From NCBI GenBank assembly GCA_964468125.1, contig CAYXVF010000052.1:1-43199 (forward strand): a stretch of DNA of 43,199 nt, written 5' to 3'. Below the pieces are notes generated by a model. That model did not search any database. It was not told the origin of the DNA and saw nothing but the letters and a program-made list of their open reading frames with translations. Origin of the DNA: CAYXVF01 sp964468125 (GTDB taxonomy: Bacteria; Myxococcota; XYA12-FULL-58-9; CAYXVF01). A program made the translations under genes and the position numbers. Shown here in pieces: positions 26,059 through 33,533 of this stretch. How positions within the stretch are numbered: position 1 is the stretch's first letter; each line of letters starts with the position of its first letter.

Positions 26059-26107
26059 CTTACCTTTTTGGGGTAATTCGATAGCGCCCCACAGAAGGTA
26101 GGCTCCC

Positions 26108-26650
26108 ATGCACCCTTGGCACGACATCCCGGCAACCGAAGAATCTGGGGTCTTTCACACCGTCATCGAGATCCCCCGCGGCTCGAAGGTCAAATACGAG
26201 CTCGACAAGCCCTCGGGCCTGCTTCGCGTCGACCGAATCCTCTACTCCTCGGTCATCTACCCGGCGGACTACGGTTTCATCCCGCAGACCTACGCCGACG
26301 ACAACGACCCCTTGGACGCATTGGTCCTGACCTCCGAGCCGATGGCTCCACTCGCGATCCTGCGCTGCCGTGCGATCGGGGTGATGCGCATGCTCGACGA
26401 AGGCAAAGAAGACGACAAGCTGATCGCCGTGCACGTGGACGACCCCGCCTTCTCCGACTACACGAGTATCGAGCAACTGCCGCAGCACATCACGCGGCAG
26501 ATCCAGCGCTTCTTCGAGGACTACAAGACCCTCGAACACAAAGCCGTGAAGGTCGATTGCTTTCAAGGCCCAGGCGAAGCCGCGGAGATCCTCGACGCGG
26601 CGATCGACTGCTACCGTCGCCAGGCCAACCAGTTGCGCCTGAGCCGTTAG
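26108..26650 (+). CDS. ppa: Family I inorganic pyrophosphatase
   Basis: A 180-residue soluble enzyme that hydrolyses pyrophosphate using divalent metals. The signature DNDPLDALVL supplies the metal-binding Asp residues. IEIPRGSKVKYELDKPSG and YPADYGFIPQTYADD are the usual active-site strands, and VDDP provides further acidic ligands. The length is standard. It runs towards the truncated hydrolase gene, with a four-base overlap of the two stop regions. Confidence 0.95.
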   Translation: MHPWHDIPATEESGVFHTVIEIPRGSKVKYELDKPSGLLRVDRILYSSVIYPADYGFIPQTYADDNDPLDALVLTSEPMAPLAILRCRAIGVMRMLDEGKEDDKLIAVHVDDPAFSDYTSIEQLPQHITRQIQRFFEDYKTLEHKAVKVDCFQGPGEAAEILDAAIDCYRRQANQLRLSR

Positions 26651-27123
26651 TCAGCTGGCGACACCTGCCGCTGACCGGCCAGCGCGTCTCGGTCCCCCTG
26701 GAGAAAGAGCATCGGTCGACGCACCGCCCGTAGTGTTTCCGCTCGGTCCGTTTTGGGCTTTCGCGCCGCGTGGAGGGGAAACCCCACGAAGGCGAGACGG
26801 TTGAAGCGCTCCGGAAGCGCACCGGTGGCGGCGACGCGCGCGGTGATGCGCCCCCCCATCGATTTGCCTCCGGCGAGCCACCGTCCTTCGGGCAGGTCCG
26901 ATTCGTGGGCGAGACACCAGTCCGCAACCGCGCGCACCACGCCCTCGAGAATCGCCGGTCGGTCGGGTCGCCACTTGCCCTGCTGCATGTAGGGGAACTG
27001 ATAGCGGAGTACGGCGCCACCCCGGGCGACGAGGCGTTCGGTGAGGGCCGCCATGAACGCGTGGTCCATGCCGGCACCGGCGCCGTGGGCGAAGAGGAAA
27101 AGGCCCCGGGGGGTCGACGGCGC
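26647..27123 (-). CDS. Alpha/beta hydrolase (KANL3/Tex30-like), incomplete
   Basis: About 158 residues can be read before the N gap cuts off the 5' end. The start of the visible part, GLFLFAHGAGAGMDHAFM, is the oxyanion strand of a hydrolase fold. GGKSMGGR holds the nucleophile Ser, and MLFLQGDRDAL holds the likely acid Asp. The protein stops about 10 residues after this Asp, exactly where it meets the end of ppa, and no His block (usually ADHSF) follows in any frame I checked. So the 3' end seems to be missing as well. It is either a decayed gene or one that ends abnormally. Confidence 0.7.
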   Translation of the reverse strand, partial: APSTPRGLFLFAHGAGAGMDHAFMAALTERLVARGGAVLRYQFPYMQQGKWRPDRPAILEGVVRAVADWCLAHESDLPEGRWLAGGKSMGGRITARVAATGALPERFNRLAFVGFPLHAARKPKTDRAETLRAVRRPMLFLQGDRDALAGQRQVSPAD

Positions 27124-27223
27124 NNNNNNNNNNNNNNNNNNNNNNNNNNNNNNNNNNNNNNNNNNNNNNNNNNNNNNNNNNNNNNNNNNNNNNNNNNNNN
27201 NNNNNNNNNNNNNNNNNNNNNNN
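27124..27223. other. Assembly gap of 100 Ns
   Basis: A run of exactly 100 undetermined bases, the usual placeholder for a scaffold gap of unknown true size. It removes the 5' end of the hydrolase gene and the 3' end of the next gene, so the order across it depends on scaffolding. Confidence 0.99.
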
Positions 27224-27458
27224 GCTGAATCGCAACGCGCTCGGGCGTTGGACAGGCGTCGAGCGCGCTCGAGGCGACGCCGAGGATCACTCCCGCCTGC
27301 TCCCGGGCGCGCATCACGTGCTGCAGGTCTTCCATACGGTCCGGGTTCTGCGCCGCGGCTGTTGCAAGCGCGTGTTCCCGGGCCACCAACGACTCGAAGT
27401 TTTGAACACCGCGTTGGTAGGCCTGCTTCAAATCGGCGCAGTTTCGGACTTCGGACAT
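27224..27458 (-). CDS. Hypothetical helical protein, 3' end lost in the gap
   Basis: The first 78 residues are visible, starting MSEVRNCADLKQAYQRGV at 27458. They are helical, soluble and without a known motif; the Ala-rich middle (HALATAAAQNPDRMEDL) suggests a helical bundle. The rest lies in the N gap. No function can be proposed. It is unlikely to be the N-terminus of the alpha/beta hydrolase, whose family does not carry such a domain, but the gap prevents certainty. Confidence 0.5.
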
Positions 27459-27564
27459 ACCCAATCTCCTCGCTCAGCGAAAGAACTCCCAAATCGTCCG
27501 CTCAACTGTGGGTATCGGCAGAGATGCTCGGGGGTTGCGCCGTTCGGGGATCTTTCCGGTTTTT

Positions 27565-28260
27565 TTAGCTTCCGGCTCTCGAGCCCTTGGCCGCTCGGTG
27601 CGCCCGCGCCTTGGCGATGTAGCTCACTGCATCCGGCGTTTTGCAGCTGGTCTCGCCGTGGTCCACCTCGACCGGACCGATCCGGCGGGCCGCGGCGGTC
27701 GCTTTCTTGGCCAGCCCCTCGCTGCGGGTCCCGATGGCGATCAGGGCGCCGTTCATCTCGTGCCGGACGCGATTCGGCGCCTGGTCGATCTCCGCCTCGA
27801 TCCGGTGCAGGAACGCCTCATACTCGCGGGCCGGACGGCCATCGTCGCTCATGGCGAGATTCGCGAGCGTGGCCCAACCGAGCGATGCGACCCACTCGCC
27901 CCGGGCCTGCGTCCAATCGAGGGTGAGCTCCCAGGCGAGGGGCGACTTGCTCGTGACGTTCTTGGCGAGGAGCTCGACGATCACGTAGTGGTCGAGGGCC
28001 TTCGCCCAACGGCGGAGCTCACTCTTGCTGATCCGCTCCGGGTCGGCGATCTGCGCGGCGAGATAGCGCGCGTCGGCGTTTTCGGTCTGCCAGAGAGCCT
28101 CGGCGAGGGGCTGATTTCGCTTCAGCTTCTTCGCGATCTTCTCTTGCTCGGTGAAGCTCGCCCCAAACAGCGGCGGTTTGGCTCCGTGGCGCTGATAGAC
28201 CTTGCGGTTTTGTTCCGTCCCCGCGGCGTCGAGCGCACGCATCACCGCGTCGAGGCTCAT
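27565..28260 (-). CDS. AlkD-like DNA alkylation repair protein
   Basis: A 231-residue all-helical protein matching the HEAT-repeat DNA glycosylase family (AlkD/AlkC type), which removes alkylated bases such as 3-methyladenine or 7-methylguanine. Recognisable parts are the N-terminal helix with QNRKVYQRHGAKPPLFG, the WQTENADARYLAAQ repeat (typical LW.s...E.r..a), and the C-terminal GEVEVDHGETSCK-like stretch (GPVEVDHGETSCKTPDA), common in this group. It is the last gene of the envelope operon, with an ATGA overlap with the YHS gene; its repair role does not match the operon theme. Confidence 0.85.
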   Translation of the reverse strand: MSLDAVMRALDAAGTEQNRKVYQRHGAKPPLFGASFTEQEKIAKKLKRNQPLAEALWQTENADARYLAAQIADPERISKSELRRWAKALDHYVIVELLAKNVTSKSPLAWELTLDWTQARGEWVASLGWATLANLAMSDDGRPAREYEAFLHRIEAEIDQAPNRVRHEMNGALIAIGTRSEGLAKKATAAARRIGPVEVDHGETSCKTPDAVSYIAKARAHRAAKGSRAGS

Positions 28261-28559
28261 TTGTTCTCGAGCTTTGGCCAATTCGCGTTCCCCTTCTCAA
28301 TGTAGTCGGCTTGGTTGGCCCGCCACTTCTTCTTCATGATGCTCAGGCCATAGTTCATGTACAGCTTGCCATCCACCAGGGTGAAGACCTCGGGCTCGGT
28401 CTTCGCTCTGCGCCCTTGCGCCATCGCATAGGCGCGCCACCCACCGTACTGCGGCGCCCACTTCTCGGGGTTCGCTTTGAACTTGGCGAGGTGGTCGGCA
28501 CTCGCGAAGCACGAGGTGGCTCGTCCTGTGCCGTTAGACCGGCCAGTCGACTTCGACAC
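28257..28559 (-). CDS. YHS-domain protein, N-terminally truncated
   Basis: 100 residues. The readable part (FASADHLAKFKANPEKWAP, YGGWRAYAMAQG, TLVDGKLYMNY, NANWPKL) is the second half of the YHS-domain family, whose full proteins are about 150 residues with a signal peptide and an earlier GYDPVAYF block. That first half is absent here. The first 13 or so residues come from sequence overlapping the 3' end of the epimerase gene in another frame. It looks like a deletion that fused the gene remnant into the operon. It overlaps AlkD by four bases and the epimerase by 26. Confidence 0.65.
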   Translation of the reverse strand: MSKSTGRSNGTGRATSCFASADHLAKFKANPEKWAPQYGGWRAYAMAQGRRAKTEPEVFTLVDGKLYMNYGLSIMKKKWRANQADYIEKGNANWPKLENK

Positions 28560-29610
28560 CGAGGCCCGGAGCGCCGGTGAGGTAGAGTCTGCCGTCGCGC
28601 ACCTCGAACCCGCCTTTGGCGATATCGCGAGAGAGGTCGAAGCTGCCGTCGAGGTCCAGATAGCGCGTTTGCCGAGATCCGTAGGCCACGTGCAGAGCCG
28701 CAGCGATGCTGATCGCGCTCTCGTCCATGCACCCCCACATCAGGCTTCGATTCGACCAGTGGGCAACGCGCGCGATGTCCCGCGCCATCGCGATTCCCCC
28801 GGCCTTCATCAGCTTGATGTTGAAGATCCCCGTCGCGGGACTCGGATGGGTGAGACGCCAGGCATCTGAGACGACTTGCACGCTTTCGTCGGCGGCGATC
28901 GTGTCCCGGAGGGTCTCGGGCATGCCCCAGAGCTCGCCGTCGAGATCCGGCTTCATCGGTTGCTCGATCAGCTCGACGTCGTGGGAACGCGTCCGCTCAA
29001 ACAGCGTGACCGCGTCATCGGGCCCGTAGCCTTGGTTCGCGTCGACGCGGATCACGACATCCTTCCCGACGAGCTCCCGAAGCTTGGCGATTCGCTCGAG
29101 ATCGAGCTCGAGGTCGTGGCCGATCTTAAGCTTTAGACAGCTAAAGCCATTGACAAGGAATTCTTTTGCGTCCTCGAGGGTCTCTTCCACCGAAGAGATC
29201 CCGATGGTCACCGAGGTCATCAGCCCATTGTGGTGCCGCCCGAAGAGGTCCACGAGGGGCTGCTCGAGACACTTGCCCAAGAGATCCCAGAGCGCGATTT
29301 CGACCGTCGCTACCGCCGCGGGGCGCCGCGGAAGCTGCTCACGAATACCGCGGATCAAACCTCCAATTGCGCGGGGATCGCAGCCGACGAGCTCGCTGAT
29401 CCGGCCATCGGTGAGGGTCTGAAAACTGTCGCTGAAGACCTCGCCAGTGACCGCTTCTGAAGGCGTGCCCGCACCGAAGCCCACCAGTCCCGTGTCCGTC
29501 TCGATTCGAGCGAACATCACCTCGACCTCGTCCTTCGACTCGTACGCCACCGCGTAGGGCTTGGTCAGCGCAATCCGGTCGCGTTCGATGTCGATGCGGT
29601 GGATCTTCAT
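28534..29610 (-). CDS. Enolase-superfamily epimerase (dipeptide epimerase / DgcA-like)
   Basis: A 358-residue member of the muconate-lactonising subgroup. Catalytic features are KLKIG (Lys160, Lys162), metal ligands Asp190 (RVDANQGYG), Glu216 (IEQP) and Asp241 (AADES), and the opposite base Lys266 (NIKLMKAGG). The YLDLDG block (about 317-322) is the mark of L-Ala-D/L-Glu dipeptide epimerases and N-acyl-amino-acid racemase relatives. Because it is coupled by ATGA to a DUF1611 protein, it may be the N-acetyl-D-glutamate racemase DgcA of the D-glutamate pathway, or the muropeptide epimerase used in murein recycling; sequence alone does not decide. Confidence 0.88.
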   Translation of the reverse strand: MKIHRIDIERDRIALTKPYAVAYESKDEVEVMFARIETDTGLVGFGAGTPSEAVTGEVFSDSFQTLTDGRISELVGCDPRAIGGLIRGIREQLPRRPAAVATVEIALWDLLGKCLEQPLVDLFGRHHNGLMTSVTIGISSVEETLEDAKEFLVNGFSCLKLKIGHDLELDLERIAKLRELVGKDVVIRVDANQGYGPDDAVTLFERTRSHDVELIEQPMKPDLDGELWGMPETLRDTIAADESVQVVSDAWRLTHPSPATGIFNIKLMKAGGIAMARDIARVAHWSNRSLMWGCMDESAISIAAALHVAYGSRQTRYLDLDGSFDLSRDIAKGGFEVRDGRLYLTGAPGLGVEVDWPV

Positions 29611-30668
29611 CCCTCTTCCTCGAGTACCCGTCGTCGCACCACCGATGCGAGCTCATCAACGCCGTCAGTCAGCGGCAACAGCACCGGGATATTCAGAACA
29701 TCCCTTAGACGATCACGCTCTACCTTGGCTTCAGCCGAATTCATACCCTCTTGATTCAGTGTCACCGCAATCACCTCTGCCCCCAAGAGCTCGGCCATCG
29801 CGATGTGCTTTTCCACCGGAGGAATACGTGCACCTACATGATGGAGCTCGAGATGATACTCGCGTCGCGGCGCATGCTGAATCACCACGTGTTTTGCCCC
29901 CGCGGAGAGAATCAGCTCGGCGCCACAGGGTCCGGAGGGATTGAAGAAGGACGACTGCCCCTCCAAGACAATGAGCCGGGGCTTGCTCTCCGCGACGCAC
30001 TCGAGAACCGCCCGCTCGAGCTCGCCGGAGACAAAATCGTTCGGTGTCGCGTCGAAAAAAAAGCCGTGGCGCGCGCCCTGGAGGAAACCGGTCTGTCCCG
30101 TGCTGAGCATTTCGGTCTTCACGCCCTCGTCCTCGAGGCGTTGGGTCAGCAGGGTGGCGGTGGTGCGTTTGCCGATCGCGCAGTCCGTGCCGAGGATCGC
30201 GAGCCTTGGCGTCTGAATCTGCGTCGAATCGCCGCGCCAGTGGCAGAGCTCCTTCACCGGTCTCGGCCGACGAATGTCGAGGATTTCGGACCCCCCTTCC
30301 GCGGCTGCCGCCGCGATCGCCGGATCATCCGCGAGGAGCGTGTGCAGTCCGTTCACGAGCCCCACCCCCGCCCGTGCCGCCGTCACCAGGTCCGCATGGA
30401 GCGAGTCCGGCAGCACGCCCCCGGGGGTCGCAACGCCCACGATGCAGCGATCGGGCTTTACGCGACTCAGGAGCGCGGCGACCGAGCTGACGATGGGGAT
30501 CCCACGGTGCACGCCGTCGAGGAGCTCGCCTGAATCCTCGCCGGTGCAGGTCTGATCGACGACCGCGACGATCTGGTAGCGGCAAGGGCCGCGCACGAGA
30601 CCGTGGCTGGTCTTCGCGTGCACGCTCCGGAACATGTCGTTGGCTAGGAGGACTGCGGTCTCTTTCAT
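29607..30668 (-). CDS. DUF1611 P-loop protein (DgcN-like N-acetyltransferase candidate)
   Basis: A 353-residue DUF1611 protein: an N-terminal Rossmann-like domain followed by a P-loop domain with GTDCAIGKRTT (about residues 160-170) and the family blocks LEGQSSFFNPSGP and GTNH-like ALTLNQEGM. DUF1611 proteins paired with an enolase-superfamily racemase have been described as DgcN, which N-acetylates D-glutamate before DgcA racemises it. Here it overlaps that partner by four bases (ATGA) and follows a PAP2 gene with the same overlap. It is soluble and presumably cytoplasmic. Function by homology and context is moderately supported. Confidence 0.82.
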   Translation of the reverse strand: MKETAVLLANDMFRSVHAKTSHGLVRGPCRYQIVAVVDQTCTGEDSGELLDGVHRGIPIVSSVAALLSRVKPDRCIVGVATPGGVLPDSLHADLVTAARAGVGLVNGLHTLLADDPAIAAAAAEGGSEILDIRRPRPVKELCHWRGDSTQIQTPRLAILGTDCAIGKRTTATLLTQRLEDEGVKTEMLSTGQTGFLQGARHGFFFDATPNDFVSGELERAVLECVAESKPRLIVLEGQSSFFNPSGPCGAELILSAGAKHVVIQHAPRREYHLELHHVGARIPPVEKHIAMAELLGAEVIAVTLNQEGMNSAEAKVERDRLRDVLNIPVLLPLTDGVDELASVVRRRVLEEEG

Positions 30669-31336
30669 GCATCGTCTCCCGCGGATTCGCTCCGCCGGGC
30701 GGCTCGTCCGAGACCGACGCCGAACAAAGCGCCGATCAAACCGCCAACGAGTACATCGGTTGGATGGTGCCGTCGTCTATGAATTCGTGACCACATTACA
30801 CCTACCGCCAGGACGGTGAGCGGAACCCCGAGCGCGGGCAAGGACGAAAGGAGCGCGGTTGCCGTGCCGGCCGCCGTCGCGGCATGGGCGGAAGGGAAGC
30901 CGAGAAGTCGATACTCGGTGGTCGGTCCGTAGAGCCCGTCCGGCTTCTTGCTCACCGGCCGCGGGCGCCCGGCGGTGAATCGCACTACGTTTGCGACGGC
31001 TCCTGCGAGGAGCGCGGCGAGGACCACGGCCCAGGCGATTCTCCCGAGTCTCTTCGACCGGAGGGTGAGCGCCAGGAGACCGAGGGCCGCGGCGACGATG
31101 AGGGTCCCCCAGAAGTCGCCCCAGCGAGAGAACCCTCGGGCCAGGGCCAACATCGCCTCAGAGCGGTCAGCAGAGAGGGCGGCCACCATCGCCTCATCGC
31201 GCGGGACCGTGAACAGGCATAGGATCCCGACCCCTGCGACTGTCGCGCCGTAGGCGACACGACGCGCGCAAAGATGGGACCACCAACCGCGCAGAAGCGC
31301 CAGACTCAAGCTCCAGAGTGCTCGCGCTGGCGTCAC
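30665..31336 (-). CDS. PAP2-family membrane phosphatase
   Basis: A 223-residue membrane protein with the three PAP2 phosphatase blocks: FTAGRPRP with the first Arg region, GFPSAHAATAAG (His in PSAH), and SRIHRRRHHPTDVLVGG (Arg, His and Asp of block 3). About five or six hydrophobic helices surround them. PAP2 enzymes in such settings dephosphorylate undecaprenyl pyrophosphate or modify lipid A. The GTG start at 31336 overlaps the lptG stop by four bases; the frame upstream lies in lptG and lacks PAP2 similarity. Confidence 0.87.
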   Translation of the reverse strand: MTPARALWSLSLALLRGWWSHLCARRVAYGATVAGVGILCLFTVPRDEAMVAALSADRSEAMLALARGFSRWGDFWGTLIVAAALGLLALTLRSKRLGRIAWAVVLAALLAGAVANVVRFTAGRPRPVSKKPDGLYGPTTEYRLLGFPSAHAATAAGTATALLSSLPALGVPLTVLAVGVMWSRIHRRRHHPTDVLVGGLIGALFGVGLGRAARRSESAGDDA

Positions 31337-32433
31337 AGCAAGCCCCCGCGCACGCGATAGCGACGGTAGAGCGCGGCGCTCGAGGGGATCATCAAGAGAC
31401 AGGTACTGAAGATCCCGTAGGCCCCGAGCCCGACCGGGAGCTTGTGCCCCAGGGCGAGGAGCCGAAACATGTAAGTCACGACGAACAACACCGCGATCAC
31501 CACCACTCCGGCGCCGAGATTGACCGCGAGAGAGCGCCGACGATCCGGGTGAAGGGCCCAGGGAAGCGCCACGAGCAGCATCCAGAGCGCATTCGCCGGA
31601 TAGGCCAGCCGGTTGTGGAACTCGATCCGATGGGACGTGCTGTCGAAGCCCGCTCGCTCCCGCCGCTCGATGAGCTCCGCGATCTCGCCCACGCGCATCT
31701 GGCGGGGGTCGCCGGTGACCCGCGTGATATCTTCCGGGCTGACGCCGAGGTTGATCGGCATCGCCGCACGGGTCACGCTGTCGCCACTCTCGACGTCGAA
31801 TCGCACCGCGTCCAGAAGCTCCCATAAGCCGTCCTCAAAGCGTAGGGCGCCAGCCTCCGTGATCGAGCGCAGCTGCCCCTCGACTGCCTCATAGACGACC
31901 GGCGACTCAAAACGCGTACCGTTGCCGCGGCTCGGGAGAAACAGCACGTGGTCGCCGCTCCGGAACCAGCTCGAGCGACGCGAGTAGTAGCTCGACAAGC
32001 CATCGGTCCCGCCGCCGAGCTCCTCCGCCTGCGTCCTCGCCAAGGCCTCCACCGCCTCGGGAACCACCCACTCCCCCAGCGCATAACCGCTGACGCAGAC
32101 CAGAAGCGCCACGGAAACGAAGCCGGTCCAAATCGGTCGCATCCCGATCCCCGAGGCTTGCACCCCGAGAAGCTCGCCACTGCGCGCGAGGAGGGTTCCG
32201 GCGATCAGGGCGCCGAGAAAACTCGCTGCCGGCAGAATCTGGTAGGAAAACGCGAGGCCGTTGAAGAGCGCGAGCTTGAGCACGGTGCCGACGCTCGCGC
32301 CCGCCTTGGCGAGGGCGCCGCCCCCCTCGATCATGCTCGCCGCAACGACCAGCAGGGTGAGACCACTGGTAGTCAGCGCGATCGCACCCGCGTAGGTCGT
32401 GCCGATGTAGCGGATCAGAGCGAGCCCTCTCAC
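31333..32433 (-). CDS. lptG: LPS export permease LptG
   Basis: A 366-residue YjgP/YjgQ-family permease subunit of the LptBFG ABC transporter that extracts LPS from the inner membrane. It has three N-terminal transmembrane helices, a beta-jellyroll periplasmic domain (about 140-260, e.g. LWELLDAVRFDVESG), and three C-terminal helices with the family motif HNRLAYPANALWMLLVALPWAL. It is assigned LptG rather than LptF because it is the second of the pair; the two are paralogues and could be swapped. ATGA overlap with lptF. Confidence 0.85.
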   Translation of the reverse strand: MRGLALIRYIGTTYAGAIALTTSGLTLLVVAASMIEGGGALAKAGASVGTVLKLALFNGLAFSYQILPAASFLGALIAGTLLARSGELLGVQASGIGMRPIWTGFVSVALLVCVSGYALGEWVVPEAVEALARTQAEELGGGTDGLSSYYSRRSSWFRSGDHVLFLPSRGNGTRFESPVVYEAVEGQLRSITEAGALRFEDGLWELLDAVRFDVESGDSVTRAAMPINLGVSPEDITRVTGDPRQMRVGEIAELIERRERAGFDSTSHRIEFHNRLAYPANALWMLLVALPWALHPDRRRSLAVNLGAGVVVIAVLFVVTYMFRLLALGHKLPVGLGAYGIFSTCLLMIPSSAALYRRYRVRGGLL

Positions 32434-33533
32434 ACCGCGCTCCTCCGCAAACGAACGAGAAGGACCGCGCCCAGTACGAGGCCGATCAGATTAGGAAGCC
32501 AGGCAGCGAGCACCGGGTCGAAATTGCCCGCCCGCGCCGCGAGCTCCGCCACCCGTCCCACGTAGTAGTAGCCCCCGACGAGCACCGCGCTCACGAGAAA
32601 CCCGCGAGCGCGGGCTGCTCCACTTCCTCCGGCGGCCAGGGGCACCGCGAGGACCGCGAAAATCAGCGTCGCCATGGGGATCGCAAAGCGCCGGTGCATG
32701 ACCACGATGAATTGAGCTCGTTTCGACGGATCTGGATCGGTTTTGGACTCACGGGCGAGCTCCGAAAGCGATTTCTCCTGCACCCGCGACAGATTGTGGC
32801 CCTTGTTGCCGACGAGGCGAGCCACGTCGAGGCGATAGAGCGATTGCTCGAACTGTACGATGCGCTGCCCATCATCCCCTTTGTCGCGAAGCACGATCGC
32901 GCCGTCACGCATGTCAAAGACAATGTCACGCGCTTCCTCTCCCACCTTCACCGTGCCTTCTTTGGCCGCGACCACCAGTGGCCGGTTCTCATCCCTGAGG
33001 TCCGCAAAGATCACCTCCTGCATTCGTCCATCGCGCGTATCGCGCGCCATGAAGGTGACGCCAGGGATCCACTCGTGGAACTCGCCCGGGCGAACGCCAC
33101 TAGCGAGCGCCCGCTGAGCGCTCTTGCTCATCAGATTTCGCAGGCCACGAATTCCCCAGGCCTCGCCCCACGCCATGCTCATCGCGGAGATCGCCCCCAG
33201 GACGAGCGCCATGGCGATGGGAACCCGGAGCAAGCGGTAGGGAGACACGCCGCTCGCGGACATGGCGACGAGCTCCCGATCCGTGGACCAGCGGCCGATC
33301 GCCAGAAGCGTCGCAAAGAGGAGCGACACAGGGAGCAGTAGGCCCAACAGTGGCGGCAGCGAGTAGGTCAGTGCCATCAAGAGATCCGCGCCGCTGATCC
33401 CGAGTCCCGTGATCGCGTCCGAGATCGTGAGCACCTGGGCGAAGACCAGAACGACAACGAAGAGCCCGAGGCCGACGAGAAGCGGCACCGCGATCTCACG
33501 GAGAAGGTATTTGTCGAGCGTGGTCAGGTTCAC
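32430..33533 (-). CDS. lptF: LPS export permease LptF
   Basis: A 367-residue paralogue of LptG forming the transporter pair. It starts LTTLDKYLLREIAVPLLVGLGLF, a classic LptF/LptG N-terminus, has the SGVSPYRLLRVPI loop after the second and third helices, a jellyroll periplasmic domain, and the C-terminal MHRRFAIPMATLIFAVLAVPL motif. The GTG start at 33533 overlaps the GH3 stop by four bases (GTGA); the open frame further upstream belongs to another gene. The ATPase LptB is not in the window. Confidence 0.87.
   Translation of the reverse strand: MNLTTLDKYLLREIAVPLLVGLGLFVVVLVFAQVLTISDAITGLGISGADLLMALTYSLPPLLGLLLPVSLLFATLLAIGRWSTDRELVAMSASGVSPYRLLRVPIAMALVLGAISAMSMAWGEAWGIRGLRNLMSKSAQRALASGVRPGEFHEWIPGVTFMARDTRDGRMQEVIFADLRDENRPLVVAAKEGTVKVGEEARDIVFDMRDGAIVLRDKGDDGQRIVQFEQSLYRLDVARLVGNKGHNLSRVQEKSLSELARESKTDPDPSKRAQFIVVMHRRFAIPMATLIFAVLAVPLAAGGSGAARARGFLVSAVLVGGYYYVGRVAELAARAGNFDPVLAAWLPNLIGLVLGAVLLVRLRRSAV

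Noticed and set aside
26647..27458. One gene spanning the N gap
   Set aside because: The two flanking pieces have unrelated character (helical domain and hydrolase core), and the gap length is a placeholder, so frame continuity across it means nothing.
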